A stretch of DNA of 64,000 nucleotides. Origin: Microbacterium nymphoidis. GTDB taxonomy: Bacteria > Actinomycetota > Actinomycetes > Actinomycetales > Microbacteriaceae. Both the position numbers and the translations under genes were made by a program. Below are positions 28,152 through 37,750 of the stretch, piece by piece. The notes below the pieces were generated by a model. It had not been told where the DNA came from, searched no databases, and was given only the letters and a program-made list of their open reading frames with translations. The stretch lies in assembly GCF_021044885.1 (NCBI RefSeq), contig NZ_JAJNOD010000001.1, forward strand, positions 682,001 to 746,000. Reading direction: 5' to 3'. The number at the start of each line of letters is the position of its first letter. The first letter of the stretch is position 1.

Positions 28152-31100
28152 CGGGCCGCCCGGTCGCTCGCGTACTCCTGCAGGCTGCGCACTTCGAAGG
28201 GCTTACCCATGGCGTCCAGCGCGGTGACGGCGGCGCCGAGGACGGCCATCGTGGTGAACAGCGCCTTGTCGGCCGCCACCGCTGCAGCGCGGATCTCGTA
28301 GCCGTCGGCACGGGCGGAGATCCCCGACGGCGTGTTCACGACGATGTCGATCTCACCGGCGTTGATCAGGTCGACGATGTTGCGCTCGCCGCGCTTGTCT
28401 CCGCCGTCCTGCGTCTCGCTGAACTTCGTCACGACCTCCACCGCGATGCCGTTGCGAGCGAGCACCTCTGCGGTGCCCTCCGTCGCCACCAGGCGGTAGC
28501 CCAGCTGCTGGAGGCGGTGCGCAGGAAGCAGCACGGCACGCTTGTCCGAGTCGGCAACCGAGATGAACACGGTTCCGGTGCGCGGGATACCGCCGTAGGC
28601 AGCGTCCTGGCTCTTCGCGAATGCGGTCGGGAAGTCGCGGTCGATGCCCATCACCTCACCGGTGGAGCGCATCTCCGGGCCGAGCACGGAGTCCACGGTG
28701 TGGCCGTCCTTGGTGCGGAACCGCTTGAAGGGCAGCACGGCTTCCTTGACCGAGACCGGGGCGTCCAGCGGAACGCGGGAGCCGTCGGTCTCCGGCAGTA
28801 GGCCCTCCGCCTTGAGGTCGGCGATCGAGGACCCGGCCATGATCCGGGCGGCGGCCTTGGCCAGCGGGATGCCCAGCGCCTTGGACACGAACGGAACCGT
28901 GCGGCTGGCGCGCGGGTTGGCCTCGATCACGTAGAGCACGTCGGCGGAGATCGCGAACTGGACGTTCAGCAGTCCGCGCACGCCGACTCCCTGGGCGATG
29001 CCCAGCGTCGCCTCGCGGACGCGGTCGATGTCCGAGCGGCCGAGCGACATCGGAGGCAGCGTGCAGGACGAGTCGCCGGAGTGGATGCCGGCCTCCTCCA
29101 AGTGCTCCATGACACCGCCGATGAAGAGCTCCTCGCCGTCGTACAGCGCGTCGACGTCGAGCTCGATGGCGTCGTCGAGGAAGCGGTCCACCAGCAGTGG
29201 GTAGCCCTCGCCGATCACGACCTGCCCCTCGTTGCGGACGAAGTAGTCGCGCAGGCTCGGGGTGTCGTAGACGATCTCCATGCCACGGCCGCCCAGCACG
29301 AAGCTCGGGCGCACCAGCACCGGGTATCCGATCTCCTCCGCGATCTTCACGGCGCCGGGGGCATCGATGGCGGTGCCGTGGCGCGGCGCCACGAGCTCGG
29401 CCGCGTCGAGGATCTCGGAGAACAGACCGCGCTCCTCCGCCGCGTCGATGGCGGCGGGGCTGGTGCCGAGGATGGTGTAGCCCGCCGCCTCGATACCCTT
29501 CGCGAGACCCAGCGGGGTCTGGCCGCCGAGCTGGCAGACCACACCGAGGATGGTGCCCGACTGGGACTCGGCGTCGAGGATCTCCAGCACGTCCTCCAGC
29601 GTCAGCGGCTCGAAGTACAGCCGGTCGGAGGTGTCGTAGTCGGTGGAGACCGTCTCCGGGTTGCAGTTGACCATGATGGTCTCGTACCCGGCATCGGCCA
29701 GCGCGAACGAGGCGTGCACGCAGGAGTAGTCGAACTCGATCCCCTGACCGATGCGGTTCGGTCCGGAGCCGATGATGACGACCTTGGTGCGGTCGGAGGC
29801 GGCGACCTCGGTCTCGGTGTCGTACGACGAGTAGTGGTACGGCGTGAGCGCGGGGAACTCGCCGGCGCAGGTGTCGACGGTCTTGTAGACCGGGCGCAGA
29901 CCCAGGGAGTGACGGAGCTCACGCACCTCGGCCTCGGTGAGGCCGCGCAGTTGTGCAATCTGCACGTCGGAGAACCCGTGATCTTTCGCGAGGCGCAGCG
30001 AGGCCTCATCCAGCTCGGCGACGCCGGCCACGTGCTCGGCCACCTCGTTGATGAGGACGATCTGGTCCAGGAACCACGGGTCGATCTTCGTAGCCTCGAA
30101 GGCCTGCTCCGGCGTCGCGCCCTTGCGCAGCGCCTGCTGCAGCGTGACGATACGACCATCGGTGGGGATCTTCGAGATCTCCAGCAGCTCCTCGACGGAG
30201 CGATCCTCGTCACCCCAGTGGAACGCCGATCCGCGCTTCTCGAGCGAGCGCAGCGACTTCTGCAGTGCGGTGGTGAAGTTGCGTCCGATGGCCATCGCCT
30301 CGCCCACCGACTTCATGGTCGTGGACAGGGTGGCATCGGCCGCGGGGAACTTCTCGAACGCGAAGCGCGGGGCCTTGACCACGACGTAGTCGAGGGTGGG
30401 CTCGAACGACGCCGGCGTGACCTGCGTGATGTCGTTGGGGATCTCATCCAGGCGGTAGCCGATGGCGAGCTTGGCGGCGATCTTCGCGATCGGAAAGCCG
30501 GTGGCCTTCGATGCCAGCGCGGACGAACGCGACACGCGGGGGTTCATCTCGATGACGATGATGCGGCCGTTGTCAGGGTCGACGGCGAACTGGATGTTGC
30601 ACCCGCCCGTGTCGACGCCCACGGCGCGGATGATGTCGATGCCGATGTCGCGCATCTTCTGGTACTCGCGGTCGGTCAGCGTGAGCGCCGGGGCCACCGT
30701 GATCGAGTCGCCGGTGTGCACACCGACCGGGTCGACGTTCTCGATGGAGCAGATCACCACGGTGTTGTCCGCGGTGTCGCGCATGAGCTCGAGCTCGTAC
30801 TCCTTCCAGCCGAGGATGGACTCCTCCAGCAGCACCTCGTTGGTGGGCGAGTCGTGCAGGCCCGCACCGCCGATCAGGCGCAGGTCCTCCTCGTTGTAGG
30901 CGAATCCGGAGCCCAGACCACCCATCGTGAAGGAGGGGCGCACCACCAGGGGGTATCCGAGCTTCTCGGCGCCAGCCAGCAGATCGTCCATCGAGTGGCA
31001 GATCACCGAAGCGGCGACGTCGGCACCAGCCTCGATCACCAGCTCCTTGAAGACCTGGCGGTCCTCGCCCTTCTGGATCGCCTCGACCTTGGCGCCGATT

Positions 31101-31444
31101 AGCTCCACGCCGTACTTCTCCAGGATCCCGAGACGGTCCAGGGTCATCGCGGCGTTCAGCGCGGTCTGACCGCCGAGCGTCGGCAGGATGGCGTCCGGCT
31201 TCTCCTTGGCGATGATCGACTCGATGACCTCGGGGGTGATCGGCTCGATGTAGGTCGCGTCGGCGAAATCGGGGTCCGTCATGATCGTGGCCGGGTTGGA
31301 GTTGACGAGGATGACGCGCACGCCCTCCTCGCGCAGCACACGGCACGCCTGCGTCCCGGAGTAGTCGAACTCGGCCGCCTGGCCGATGACGATGGGTCCC
31401 GATCCGATGACCAGGACGGAATTGATGTCTTCGCGCTTCGGCAT
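28148..31444 (-). CDS. carB: Carbamoyl phosphate synthase large chain
   Basis: This 1098-residue subunit makes carbamoyl phosphate from bicarbonate, ATP and ammonia channelled from CarA. It has two tandem ATP-grasp synthetase halves, beginning at [19 protein letters not shown] and again at [21 protein letters not shown]-terminal MGS-like allosteric domain binds effectors. The ATG overlaps the carA stop as TAATG. Confidence 0.97.
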   Translation of the reverse strand: MPKREDINSVLVIGSGPIVIGQAAEFDYSGTQACRVLREEGVRVILVNSNPATIMTDPDFADATYIEPITPEVIESIIAKEKPDAILPTLGGQTALNAAMTLDRLGILEKYGVELIGAKVEAIQKGEDRQVFKELVIEAGADVAASVICHSMDDLLAGAEKLGYPLVVRPSFTMGGLGSGFAYNEEDLRLIGGAGLHDSPTNEVLLEESILGWKEYELELMRDTADNTVVICSIENVDPVGVHTGDSITVAPALTLTDREYQKMRDIGIDIIRAVGVDTGGCNIQFAVDPDNGRIIVIEMNPRVSRSSALASKATGFPIAKIAAKLAIGYRLDEIPNDITQVTPASFEPTLDYVVVKAPRFAFEKFPAADATLSTTMKSVGEAMAIGRNFTTALQKSLRSLEKRGSAFHWGDEDRSVEELLEISKIPTDGRIVTLQQALRKGATPEQAFEATKIDPWFLDQIVLINEVAEHVAGVAELDEASLRLAKDHGFSDVQIAQLRGLTEAEVRELRHSLGLRPVYKTVDTCAGEFPALTPYHYSSYDTETEVAASDRTKVVIIGSGPNRIGQGIEFDYSCVHASFALADAGYETIMVNCNPETVSTDYDTSDRLYFEPLTLEDVLEILDAESQSGTILGVVCQLGGQTPLGLAKGIEAAGYTILGTSPAAIDAAEERGLFSEILDAAELVAPRHGTAIDAPGAVKIAEEIGYPVLVRPSFVLGGRGMEIVYDTPSLRDYFVRNEGQVVIGEGYPLLVDRFLDDAIELDVDALYDGEELFIGGVMEHLEEAGIHSGDSSCTLPPMSLGRSDIDRVREATLGIAQGVGVRGLLNVQFAISADVLYVIEANPRASRTVPFVSKALGIPLAKAAARIMAGSSIADLKAEGLLPETDGSRVPLDAPVSVKEAVLPFKRFRTKDGHTVDSVLGPEMRSTGEVMGIDRDFPTAFAKSQDAAYGGIPRTGTVFISVADSDKRAVLLPAHRLQQLGYRLVATEGTAEVLARNGIAVEVVTKFSETQDGGDKRGERNIVDLINAGEIDIVVNTPSGISARADGYEIRAAAVAADKALFTTMAVLGAAVTALDAMGKPFEVRSLQEYASDRAAR

Positions 31445-32598
31445 TACTCGGAGTCCTTCTTCGTCAGGTGCGCGATGACCAGGTCGCGGAAGCGGTCGAA
31501 CAGGTAGTTGGCGTCGTGGGGGCCGGCTGCGGCCTCGGGGTGGTACTGCACCGAGAAGGCGGGGATGTCGATGGCGCGCAGGCCTTCGACGACCTGGTCG
31601 TTAAGCCCGACGTGGCTCACCTCGACCTGTCCGTACCCGTTGGGGCTCTCAAACGTCCCCTCGACGGGGGCGTCGACCGCGAAGCCGTGGTTGTGCGCGG
31701 TGATCTCGACGCGGCCGGTGGCCTTGTCGAGCACCGGCTGGTTGATGCCGCGGTGGCCGAAGGTGAGCTTGTACGTGCCGAGGCCGAGCGCGCGGCCGAA
31801 CAGCTGGTTGCCGAAGCAGATCCCGAAGTAGGGCAGGCGCGCGTCCAGAACCTCGCGCAGCACGGCCACCTGGGCGTCCGAAGCGGAAGGGTCACCGGGA
31901 CCGTTCGAGTAGAACACCGCGACCGGGTCGATCGCCTGGATGTCGGCGAACGTGCTCGCCTGCGGCAGGACGTGGACGTCGAAGCCGCGCGCGGCGAGGT
32001 TGTCGAGCGTGGCCTGCTTGACACCGAGGTCGAGCACGGCCAGGCTCCCGAGGCGCTCCCCCGTGGCGGGGACGACAGTCGGCGCGGTCACCGAGACCTC
32101 GGCGGAGAGGTTCTGCCCCGCCATCTCGGGGGCCTCGCGGACGATGCGCAGCTGCTCCTGCGGGTCGAGAGCGGCTGCCTCTCCGGAGAAGATGCCACCG
32201 CGCATGGAACCCGCGGAGCGGATGTGGCGCGTCACGGCGCGCGTGTCGATGCCGGAGATGCCGACGATGCCGTCGCGTTCGAGCGAGTCGTCCAGCGAGC
32301 CGGTGGCACGCCAGTTCGACACCACGCGGGAGGCGTCTCGCACCACGTACCCCGACACCCAGATGCGGCGGGACTCGTCGTCCTCGCCGTTCATTCCGGT
32401 GTTGCCGATGTGCGGGGCGGTCTGCAGGACGATCTGTCCCGCGTAGGAGGGGTCGGTGATCGTCTCCTGATATCCGGTCATGCCGGTGGTGAAGACCACT
32501 TCGCCGAGGGTCGTGCCGCGCGCGCCGTAGGCGTTGCCGGCGTGGCGGGTGCCGTCTTCGAGAACGAGGACGGCCGGGTCGAGGGAGAGCAGGGTCAT
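31444..32598 (-). CDS. carA: Carbamoyl phosphate synthase small chain
   Basis: This 384-residue glutamine amidotransferase subunit supplies ammonia to CarB. An N-terminal CPSase-small domain ([36 protein letters not shown]) precedes a class I GATase domain with the nucleophile in [15 protein letters not shown] and the His/Glu pair in [11 protein letters not shown]. It overlaps both flanking genes. Confidence 0.97.
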   Translation of the reverse strand: MTLLSLDPAVLVLEDGTRHAGNAYGARGTTLGEVVFTTGMTGYQETITDPSYAGQIVLQTAPHIGNTGMNGEDDESRRIWVSGYVVRDASRVVSNWRATGSLDDSLERDGIVGISGIDTRAVTRHIRSAGSMRGGIFSGEAAALDPQEQLRIVREAPEMAGQNLSAEVSVTAPTVVPATGERLGSLAVLDLGVKQATLDNLAARGFDVHVLPQASTFADIQAIDPVAVFYSNGPGDPSASDAQVAVLREVLDARLPYFGICFGNQLFGRALGLGTYKLTFGHRGINQPVLDKATGRVEITAHNHGFAVDAPVEGTFESPNGYGQVEVSHVGLNDQVVEGLRAIDIPAFSVQYHPEAAAGPHDANYLFDRFRDLVIAHLTKKDSE

Positions 32599-33101
32599 GC
32601 TTCTGTTCCAGTCGATGCGGGAGCCGGGATCAGGGAGTCGATCGCGGCGATGAGTTCTTGGGGAGAGGTCTGCTGCAGGCGGACGTAGGAGTCCACCGGC
32701 TGACCGGGGGCGATGAGCCAGACCAGGCGCACCAGTCCGTCGCGCTCCACGACCTTGTCGATCGTGACCGTGGCAGTCCCGACGGACACCAGCGCGCTGC
32801 GCGGGATGGAGACGGTGGGCTCACCCGTGAGTGCGAGTCGCACACCTTCGTCGAGCACCGTGACCGTGGCGCGAGCGCGGTAGGCCAGGTGCTTGATCGC
32901 GAGACGGTTCAGGGCGTCGTCGTGTGCCGTGGTCGCGACATACAGTCCCGATGCCTGATACCGCTCGGTACCCGCGATCGCTGTGACCGGGGCGACGAGG
33001 GCGGCGTCTCGCCGCGTTCGTCGTCGCCAGCCCCAGAGCATCAGGCCGATGAGCAGCACGGCCACGGCGATCATGACCAGGAGGGCGCCTTCGCGGCTCA
33101 T
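32595..33101 (-). CDS. PH-like domain membrane protein of the pyr operon
   Basis: This 168-residue protein has an N-terminal membrane helix (about 5-24), a basic RRRTRR anchor, and a cytoplasmic beta-rich domain resembling the bacterial PH-like fold. M. tuberculosis has a comparable gene (Rv1382) between pyrC and carA, so the arrangement is conserved in actinobacteria, but the role is unknown. The ATG at 33101 overlaps the pyrC stop by four bases and lies within a fully coupled operon. Nothing suggests an enzyme. Confidence 0.75.
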   Translation of the reverse strand: MSREGALLVMIAVAVLLIGLMLWGWRRRTRRDAALVAPVTAIAGTERYQASGLYVATTAHDDALNRLAIKHLAYRARATVTVLDEGVRLALTGEPTVSIPRSALVSVGTATVTIDKVVERDGLVRLVWLIAPGQPVDSYVRLQQTSPQELIAAIDSLIPAPASTGTEA

Positions 33102-34399
33102 GCTCCGACCTCCCGCAGCACACCGTCGGCCACCGTGGCTGCGCCCTGGTGGATGGTCCACCGCACGCTTCCCGGCAGCTCACGTCCCAGGTAGGGCGAG
33201 TTGACGCCGCGACCGCGCAGATCCTCGGTGGTGAAGGTGCCGCCGGCGCTCGGATCGTACAGCACCAGTTCCGCCGGCTCCCCCGCAACGAGCGGGGTGC
33301 CGTGCCCGGTGAGGCGTCCGATGCGGGCGGGCGTACGGCTCATCACGCGCGCGACGTCGTCCCAGCCGAGCAGGCCGGTCTCCACCATGGCGAGGTGGAC
33401 GACACGCAGCGCGCTCTCCAGACCCACCATGCCGTTGGCCGCGGCCGCCCATTCACAGGACTTGTTCTCGGCGGGGTGCGGAGCGTGGTCGGTGGCGACG
33501 ATGTCGATCGTGCCGTCGGCCAGACCCTCGCGCACCGCGAGGACGTCCTCCTCCCGGCGCAGCGGCGGGTTCACCTTGTACCGAGCGTCGTAGCCGCGCA
33601 CCAGGTCGTCGGTGAGGAGGAGGTGGTGCGGCGTGACCTCGGCGGTGACGTTGATGCCCCGCTTCTTCGCCCAGCGGATGATGTCCACGGAACCCGCCGT
33701 GGACAGGTGGCAGACGTGCAGGCGCGAGCCCACGTGCTCGGCCAGCAGCACGTCCCGAGCGATGATGGACTCCTCCGCCACCGCGGGCCAGCCGGCGAGA
33801 CCGAGCTCGGCGGAGACGACGCCCTCGTTCATCTGGGCGCCCTCCGTGAGGCGCGGATCCTGCGCGTGCTGCGCGATCACACCGTCGAACGCCTTCACGT
33901 ACTCGAGAGCACGACGCATGATGAGCGGATCGAACACGCAGAAGCCGTCGTCGCTGAAGACGCGGACCTGGGCGCGGGACTCGGCCATCGCGCCGAGCTC
34001 GGCGAGCCGTTCACCCTTCTGGCCCACCGTGACGGCGCCGATCGGCTGCACCGTGGCGTATCCGGCGGCCTCGCCCAGGGCGAGCTCCTGCTCGACCACA
34101 CCGGCAGTATCGGCTACCGGCGAGGTGTTCGGCATTGCGAAGACCGCCGTGAAGCCACCGGCCGCGGCGGCGCGGGTACCGGTGAGGATCGTCTCGGACG
34201 CTTCGTAGCCGGGCTCGCGGAGGTGGGTGTGCAGGTCGACGAGACCAGGAAGTGCGACCAGACCGTCGCCGTCGATGCGCCGGGCACCGGCAGAGCTGAG
34301 TCCCGTGCCGACCTCGGCGATGCGTCCGTCCGCAACCAGGATGTCCGTGCGGTCTCCGCCCTCCAGGGAGGCTCCGACGATGAGCAGGCCGTCGTTCAT
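33098..34399 (-). CDS. pyrC: Dihydroorotase, class I
   Basis: This 433-residue zinc amidohydrolase closes carbamoyl aspartate to dihydroorotate. The metal motif is [19 protein letters not shown], with further ligands in [22 protein letters not shown] and VATDHAPHP. The ATG at 34399 has AGAGGACC upstream and overlaps the pyrB stop by four bases. The open frame beyond it is an artefact of reading through pyrB. Confidence 0.96.
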   Translation of the reverse strand: MNDGLLIVGASLEGGDRTDILVADGRIAEVGTGLSSAGARRIDGDGLVALPGLVDLHTHLREPGYEASETILTGTRAAAAGGFTAVFAMPNTSPVADTAGVVEQELALGEAAGYATVQPIGAVTVGQKGERLAELGAMAESRAQVRVFSDDGFCVFDPLIMRRALEYVKAFDGVIAQHAQDPRLTEGAQMNEGVVSAELGLAGWPAVAEESIIARDVLLAEHVGSRLHVCHLSTAGSVDIIRWAKKRGINVTAEVTPHHLLLTDDLVRGYDARYKVNPPLRREEDVLAVREGLADGTIDIVATDHAPHPAENKSCEWAAAANGMVGLESALRVVHLAMVETGLLGWDDVARVMSRTPARIGRLTGHGTPLVAGEPAELVLYDPSAGGTFTTEDLRGRGVNSPYLGRELPGSVRWTIHQGAATVADGVLREVGA

Positions 34400-35364
34400 G
34401 AAAGGTCCTCTCGTTCGTCGCCGGGGCGTTCTCCAGCGAGCAGCAGGTAGAGCACGGCCATGCGCACGGCGACGCCGTTCGCGACCTGCTCGAGGACGGT
34501 CGATCGGGGTGAATCGGCCGCCGCGGCGGAGATCTCCAGGCCGCGATTCATGGGGCCGGGGTGCATCACCATCGTAGCCCCGGGAAGCTGGGCCAGACGT
34601 TCCGGATCCAGTCCCCAGCGTCGGGAGTACTCGCGCTCGTTGGGGAAATATGCGGCATGCATGCGCTCGGACTGGATGCGCAGCATCATCAGCGCGTCGG
34701 GCGCGGCGGCGATCGCCCGGTCCAGGTCGTACTCCACGGTCACCGGCCACATCGACACGTTCTGCGGGAGCAGGGTGGGCGGGCCGACCAGGGTCACCTC
34801 CGCGCCGAGCGTGTGCAACAACCAGACATTGGATCGGGCGACACGGGAGTGCAGGACGTCGCCGACGACGGTGACGCGGATTCCGGCGAGATCCCTCCCC
34901 CGGCTGTCGGCGCCGAACGTGCGCTTGCGGATGGTGAACGCGTCCAGCAGCGCCTGCGTCGGGTGCTCGTGGGTGCCGTCACCCGCGTTGACCACGCCGG
35001 CGGAGATCCATCCACTGGTGGCGAGCGTGCGGGGCGCGCCCGAGGCACCGTGGCGGACCACGACGGCGTCCGCACCGATGGCCTGCAGGGTCTGAGCGGT
35101 GTCCTGCAGGCTCTCGCCCTTGGAGACCGACGACCCCTTTGCGGCGAAGTTGATGACGTCGGCGCTCAGCCGTTTGGCCGCCGCCTCGAACGAGATGCGG
35201 GTGCGCGTGGAGTCCTCGAAGAAGAGGTTCACCACCGTCTTCCCGCGCAGCGTCGGAAGCTTCTTGATCTCGCGCGACTGCGTGTCGGACATGTCCTCGG
35301 CCACGTCCAGGATGCGGAGGGCGTCTTCGCGGGAGAGGGACTGCGTGTCGAGAAGGTGCCTCAT
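34396..35364 (-). CDS. pyrB: Aspartate carbamoyltransferase catalytic chain
   Basis: This 322-residue enzyme condenses carbamoyl phosphate and aspartate. The carbamoyl phosphate site [19 protein letters not shown] and the loop [13 protein letters not shown] are clear. There is no pyrI regulatory gene nearby; regulation is expected through PyrR. It overlaps pyrR by four bases. Confidence 0.97.
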   Translation of the reverse strand: MRHLLDTQSLSREDALRILDVAEDMSDTQSREIKKLPTLRGKTVVNLFFEDSTRTRISFEAAAKRLSADVINFAAKGSSVSKGESLQDTAQTLQAIGADAVVVRHGASGAPRTLATSGWISAGVVNAGDGTHEHPTQALLDAFTIRKRTFGADSRGRDLAGIRVTVVGDVLHSRVARSNVWLLHTLGAEVTLVGPPTLLPQNVSMWPVTVEYDLDRAIAAAPDALMMLRIQSERMHAAYFPNEREYSRRWGLDPERLAQLPGATMVMHPGPMNRGLEISAAAADSPRSTVLEQVANGVAVRMAVLYLLLAGERPGDEREDLS

Positions 35365-35891
35365 GACTCGATCGTCACCTCGTCCACGCCATCGATCTCC
35401 GCGAGCCGGACGTGCACGCGCTCCTCGCGGGCGCTGGGCAGGTTCTTGCCCACGAAGTCCGGACGGATCGGCAGCTCACGGTGCCCGCGATCCACCAGGA
35501 TCGCCAGTCGCACCGCGGAGGGACGCCCGATCGACTGCAGTGCATCGAGGGCGGCGCGAATGGAGCGCCCCGAGAACAGCACGTCGTCGACGAGCACCAC
35601 CGTGCGGCCGTCGATGCCACCGGAGGGGATCTCCGTGGGGCCGGGCGAGCGCGTGGGCTGGCGGGCGAGGTCATCGCGGAACAGCGTGACATCGAGCGAT
35701 CCGACCGGCACGGGGACGCCGGCGATGTCGCTCATGATCACGGACATCCGCTTCGCCAGCGTGACGCCGCGCGTGGGGATTCCCAGAAGGACGATGCCAT
35801 CGACGCCGCGATGCGACTCGATCACCTCGTGCGAGATACGGGTCAGTGCCCGCGTGATGTCGGCTTCGTGGAGCACAGTTCGAGTGCCCAT
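35361..35891 (-). CDS. pyrR: PyrR bifunctional pyrimidine regulator and uracil phosphoribosyltransferase
   Basis: This 176-residue protein binds UMP/UTP and an RNA hairpin in pyr leaders, and has UPRTase activity. The PRPP loop [34 protein letters not shown] and the basic [20 protein letters not shown] are all family hallmarks. It is the first gene of pyrR-pyrB-pyrC-x-carA-carB-pyrF. Its own leader carries the expected binding hairpin over the ribosome site, giving autoregulation of the whole operon. Confidence 0.97.
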   Translation of the reverse strand: MGTRTVLHEADITRALTRISHEVIESHRGVDGIVLLGIPTRGVTLAKRMSVIMSDIAGVPVPVGSLDVTLFRDDLARQPTRSPGPTEIPSGGIDGRTVVLVDDVLFSGRSIRAALDALQSIGRPSAVRLAILVDRGHRELPIRPDFVGKNLPSAREERVHVRLAEIDGVDEVTIES

Positions 35892-35899
35892 GGCCGCTC

Positions 35900-35930
35900 C
35901 CTTCTCCGCCTCACGGGACGGGGTTAAAGG
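35900..35930 (-). promoter_or_regulatory. PyrR-binding RNA hairpin overlapping the pyrR ribosome site
   Basis: On the minus strand an upper stem CCGUC/GGCGG (35917-35921 and 35906-35910) closes the hexaloop CCGUGA (35911-35916). This matches the PyrR consensus UCCNGNGAGGY exactly. A lower stem CCUUU/GAAGG (35926-35930 and 35900-35904) uses bases of the Shine-Dalgarno GAAGGGAG (35897-35904). PyrR binding should therefore block translation, as proposed for mycobacteria. No terminator hairpin is seen. Confidence 0.88.
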
Positions 35931-35948
35931 TTGCTTTCGACTGAGACG

Positions 35949-35954
35949 AGTCTA
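35949..35954 (-). promoter_or_regulatory. Putative -10 box of the pyr operon
   Basis: TAGACT on the minus strand would start transcription near 35942, giving a leader of about 50 bases that consists almost entirely of the PyrR hairpin. The -35 region is weak. Confidence 0.5.
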
Positions 35955-35994
35955 CCGCCGGTGCCCGGCGTCGCCGAACCGGTGGCCGCGGGTG

Positions 35995-37590
35995 TCAGGC
36001 CTCGCTGAGGTCGGCGGGTGCCGTCGCCGCCAGGGTGAGGTCGTCCCCCGCCTTCGACGCACGGATCGGGTGACCGAACGAGGTGATGCACTTCCCGGTG
36101 TTGAGGTCCCACTTCCAGTCGTGCAGGGAGCAGGTGAGCACACCGTCCTCATCGATCTTGCCGGTCTTGGTGAGATCGGCGCGCAGATGCGGGCAGCGGC
36201 GCTGCACCACCCAGTCGCCGATCTGCGCGTCCTCGGTCTGGTCGGACTGCTCGGCGTACCAGTTCTCCGTGTACTCGATGCGATCGCGCGAGAGGCACTT
36301 CATGAAGGTGTAGATGAACTCGTTGAACTTGCCGATACGCGCCGTCTGGAACTGCATCGACAGGAAGATCGAGTTGGACCAGTCGATCTCACCGTCGGCG
36401 ATGTTCGTGGAGACGAGATCGGCGGGGATGCGGAACCAGAAGTTGCACTCCTCCCCCGCATACTCGCGCAGTTTCGCCTTCGGGAAGTCCACGACCATGT
36501 CCAGTTCGCCGATCGTGTAGCGGACCGGTCCGCCCACGCCGTTTCGCATGATCCGGGCGCGACGAAGCAGCGGCTCCCACCACTCCTTGAGCTTCTCGAG
36601 CATCACCGCGGGCTCGAGGACGGCCGCACGCGAGGCCTCCTCGTCGCGGATCTCCTGCTGGCGCGACGCGCGCTGCTCCTCCAGGTAGCCCCACTTGTCG
36701 GCGAACATGCGGTCGATCTCGTCCTGGGTGTAGAACGTCTGCTCGACGGAGACCTCACCGTCCACGATCGTGACGACTGTGCCGGGGATGAAGACGTGAC
36801 CGTCGTACTTCGGCGCTTCTTCCTTCATCCGGGCGATGAACTCCACCTGATCGGTGAAGATCCCGACCGAGTCATTTCGGCCGAGTCCATTCGAATCGAA
36901 CACGTCGTCGCGCAGGAACATCGGCGGCCCGGCCATCGGGAACACGTGTGGCGCGTCGACCTTCTCGATGTAGAACATCGCGCGCTTGTGCTGCGCTTCC
37001 CGCTTGAGGTGGGCGAAGTTCTGCTTGGCGTCCAGCGGAAGGTCGTAGACCATCGGCCACCAGATGGCGCCGGAGAACTGCGTGAAGTAGGCGTCCGGCT
37101 TGCCGAAGGAGAGCAGTGCCTCCAGGTCCAGCGGGTGCGAGTCGTTCTGGTTCAGCACCGACGCGGTGCCGTCGTCCAGCGACAGCGATGAGTCGCCGAT
37201 GGGGCCGTCGCTCGGCGCGCGCAGCGGCGTCACCATGATCTTCAGCGGACCGCGCTCGAGCACCTCGCCCGCCTGCGTGTAGGTGATGTTGTGGTACCCG
37301 AGCTTGCGCAGATCCTGTTCCAGATCGTCCGTCGGGTAGTCAGGGAGCAGCACCTCGATGTCCTTGCGGACATAGGTCTCCAGCAGCCATGGATCGAAGT
37401 GGTCACGGTGACGGTGCGAGACGTAGAGGAAGTCGGCCTCACGGCCGAAGCGCTCCCAGTCGAGGCCACGGTTGTCCGGGAAGGGGAACCAGGATCCGAA
37501 GAACGCCGGCTTCACCCAGGGGTCGCAGAGGACGTTTCCCCCGGTGGTCTCGATGAACATGCCGGCGTGGCCGAGTCCCGTGATCCGCAT
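35995..37590 (-). CDS. Two-domain protein: metallo-beta-lactamase fold plus C-terminal Rieske [2Fe-2S] domain
   Basis: This 531-residue soluble protein has an N-terminal MBL-fold region with the metal motif SHRHRDHFD (His59, His61, Asp63, His64), resembling UlaG-like hydrolases. A long middle region follows. The C-terminal Rieske domain binds its cluster through C466-x-H468 and C487-x2-H490 (CPHLRADL, LTCSLHDW). The same two modules occur in reverse order in CMP-N-acetylneuraminate hydroxylase, so an oxygenase-like role is possible but the substrate is unknown. The ATG at 37590 has AAGGAGA in front; an ATG five codons upstream is less likely. It is divergent from thrC and has a TAGAAT -10 box. 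Confidence 0.8.
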   Translation of the reverse strand: MRITGLGHAGMFIETTGGNVLCDPWVKPAFFGSWFPFPDNRGLDWERFGREADFLYVSHRHRDHFDPWLLETYVRKDIEVLLPDYPTDDLEQDLRKLGYHNITYTQAGEVLERGPLKIMVTPLRAPSDGPIGDSSLSLDDGTASVLNQNDSHPLDLEALLSFGKPDAYFTQFSGAIWWPMVYDLPLDAKQNFAHLKREAQHKRAMFYIEKVDAPHVFPMAGPPMFLRDDVFDSNGLGRNDSVGIFTDQVEFIARMKEEAPKYDGHVFIPGTVVTIVDGEVSVEQTFYTQDEIDRMFADKWGYLEEQRASRQQEIRDEEASRAAVLEPAVMLEKLKEWWEPLLRRARIMRNGVGGPVRYTIGELDMVVDFPKAKLREYAGEECNFWFRIPADLVSTNIADGEIDWSNSIFLSMQFQTARIGKFNEFIYTFMKCLSRDRIEYTENWYAEQSDQTEDAQIGDWVVQRRCPHLRADLTKTGKIDEDGVLTCSLHDWKWDLNTGKCITSFGHPIRASKAGDDLTLAATAPADLSEA

Positions 37591-37617
37591 GGCTCTCCTT
37601 CTCATTGGAACCCGTCG

Positions 37618-37623
37618 ATTCTA
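37618..37623 (-). promoter_or_regulatory. Putative -10 box of the Rieske/MBL gene
   Basis: TAGAAT on the minus strand gives a leader of about 20 bases containing AAGGAGA before the ATG at 37590. Confidence 0.5.
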
Positions 37624-37705
37624 CGTGGCGCCCGCTTGGGCGCACCTGTGGCCCGCCGTGAGAAATGCACGCGTCACGTGGCCGACCGGCGCATCCCGCG
37701 CCCTC

Positions 37706-37711
37706 TAGGCT
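37706..37711 (+). promoter_or_regulatory. Putative -10 box of thrC
   Basis: TAGGCT (context CTAGGCTGG) lies 39 bases before the thrC GTG. A GAAGGA ribosome site follows in the leader. Confidence 0.45.
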
Positions 37712-37750
37712 GGAGGGCACGACCTCCGCCCGCTCCGTCGAAGGAATCCC

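Noticed and set aside
29081-31102. Open frame of 673 codons on the plus strand
   Set aside because: Antisense shadow of carB with biased composition (Gly, Val, Asp, His, Arg) and no domain.
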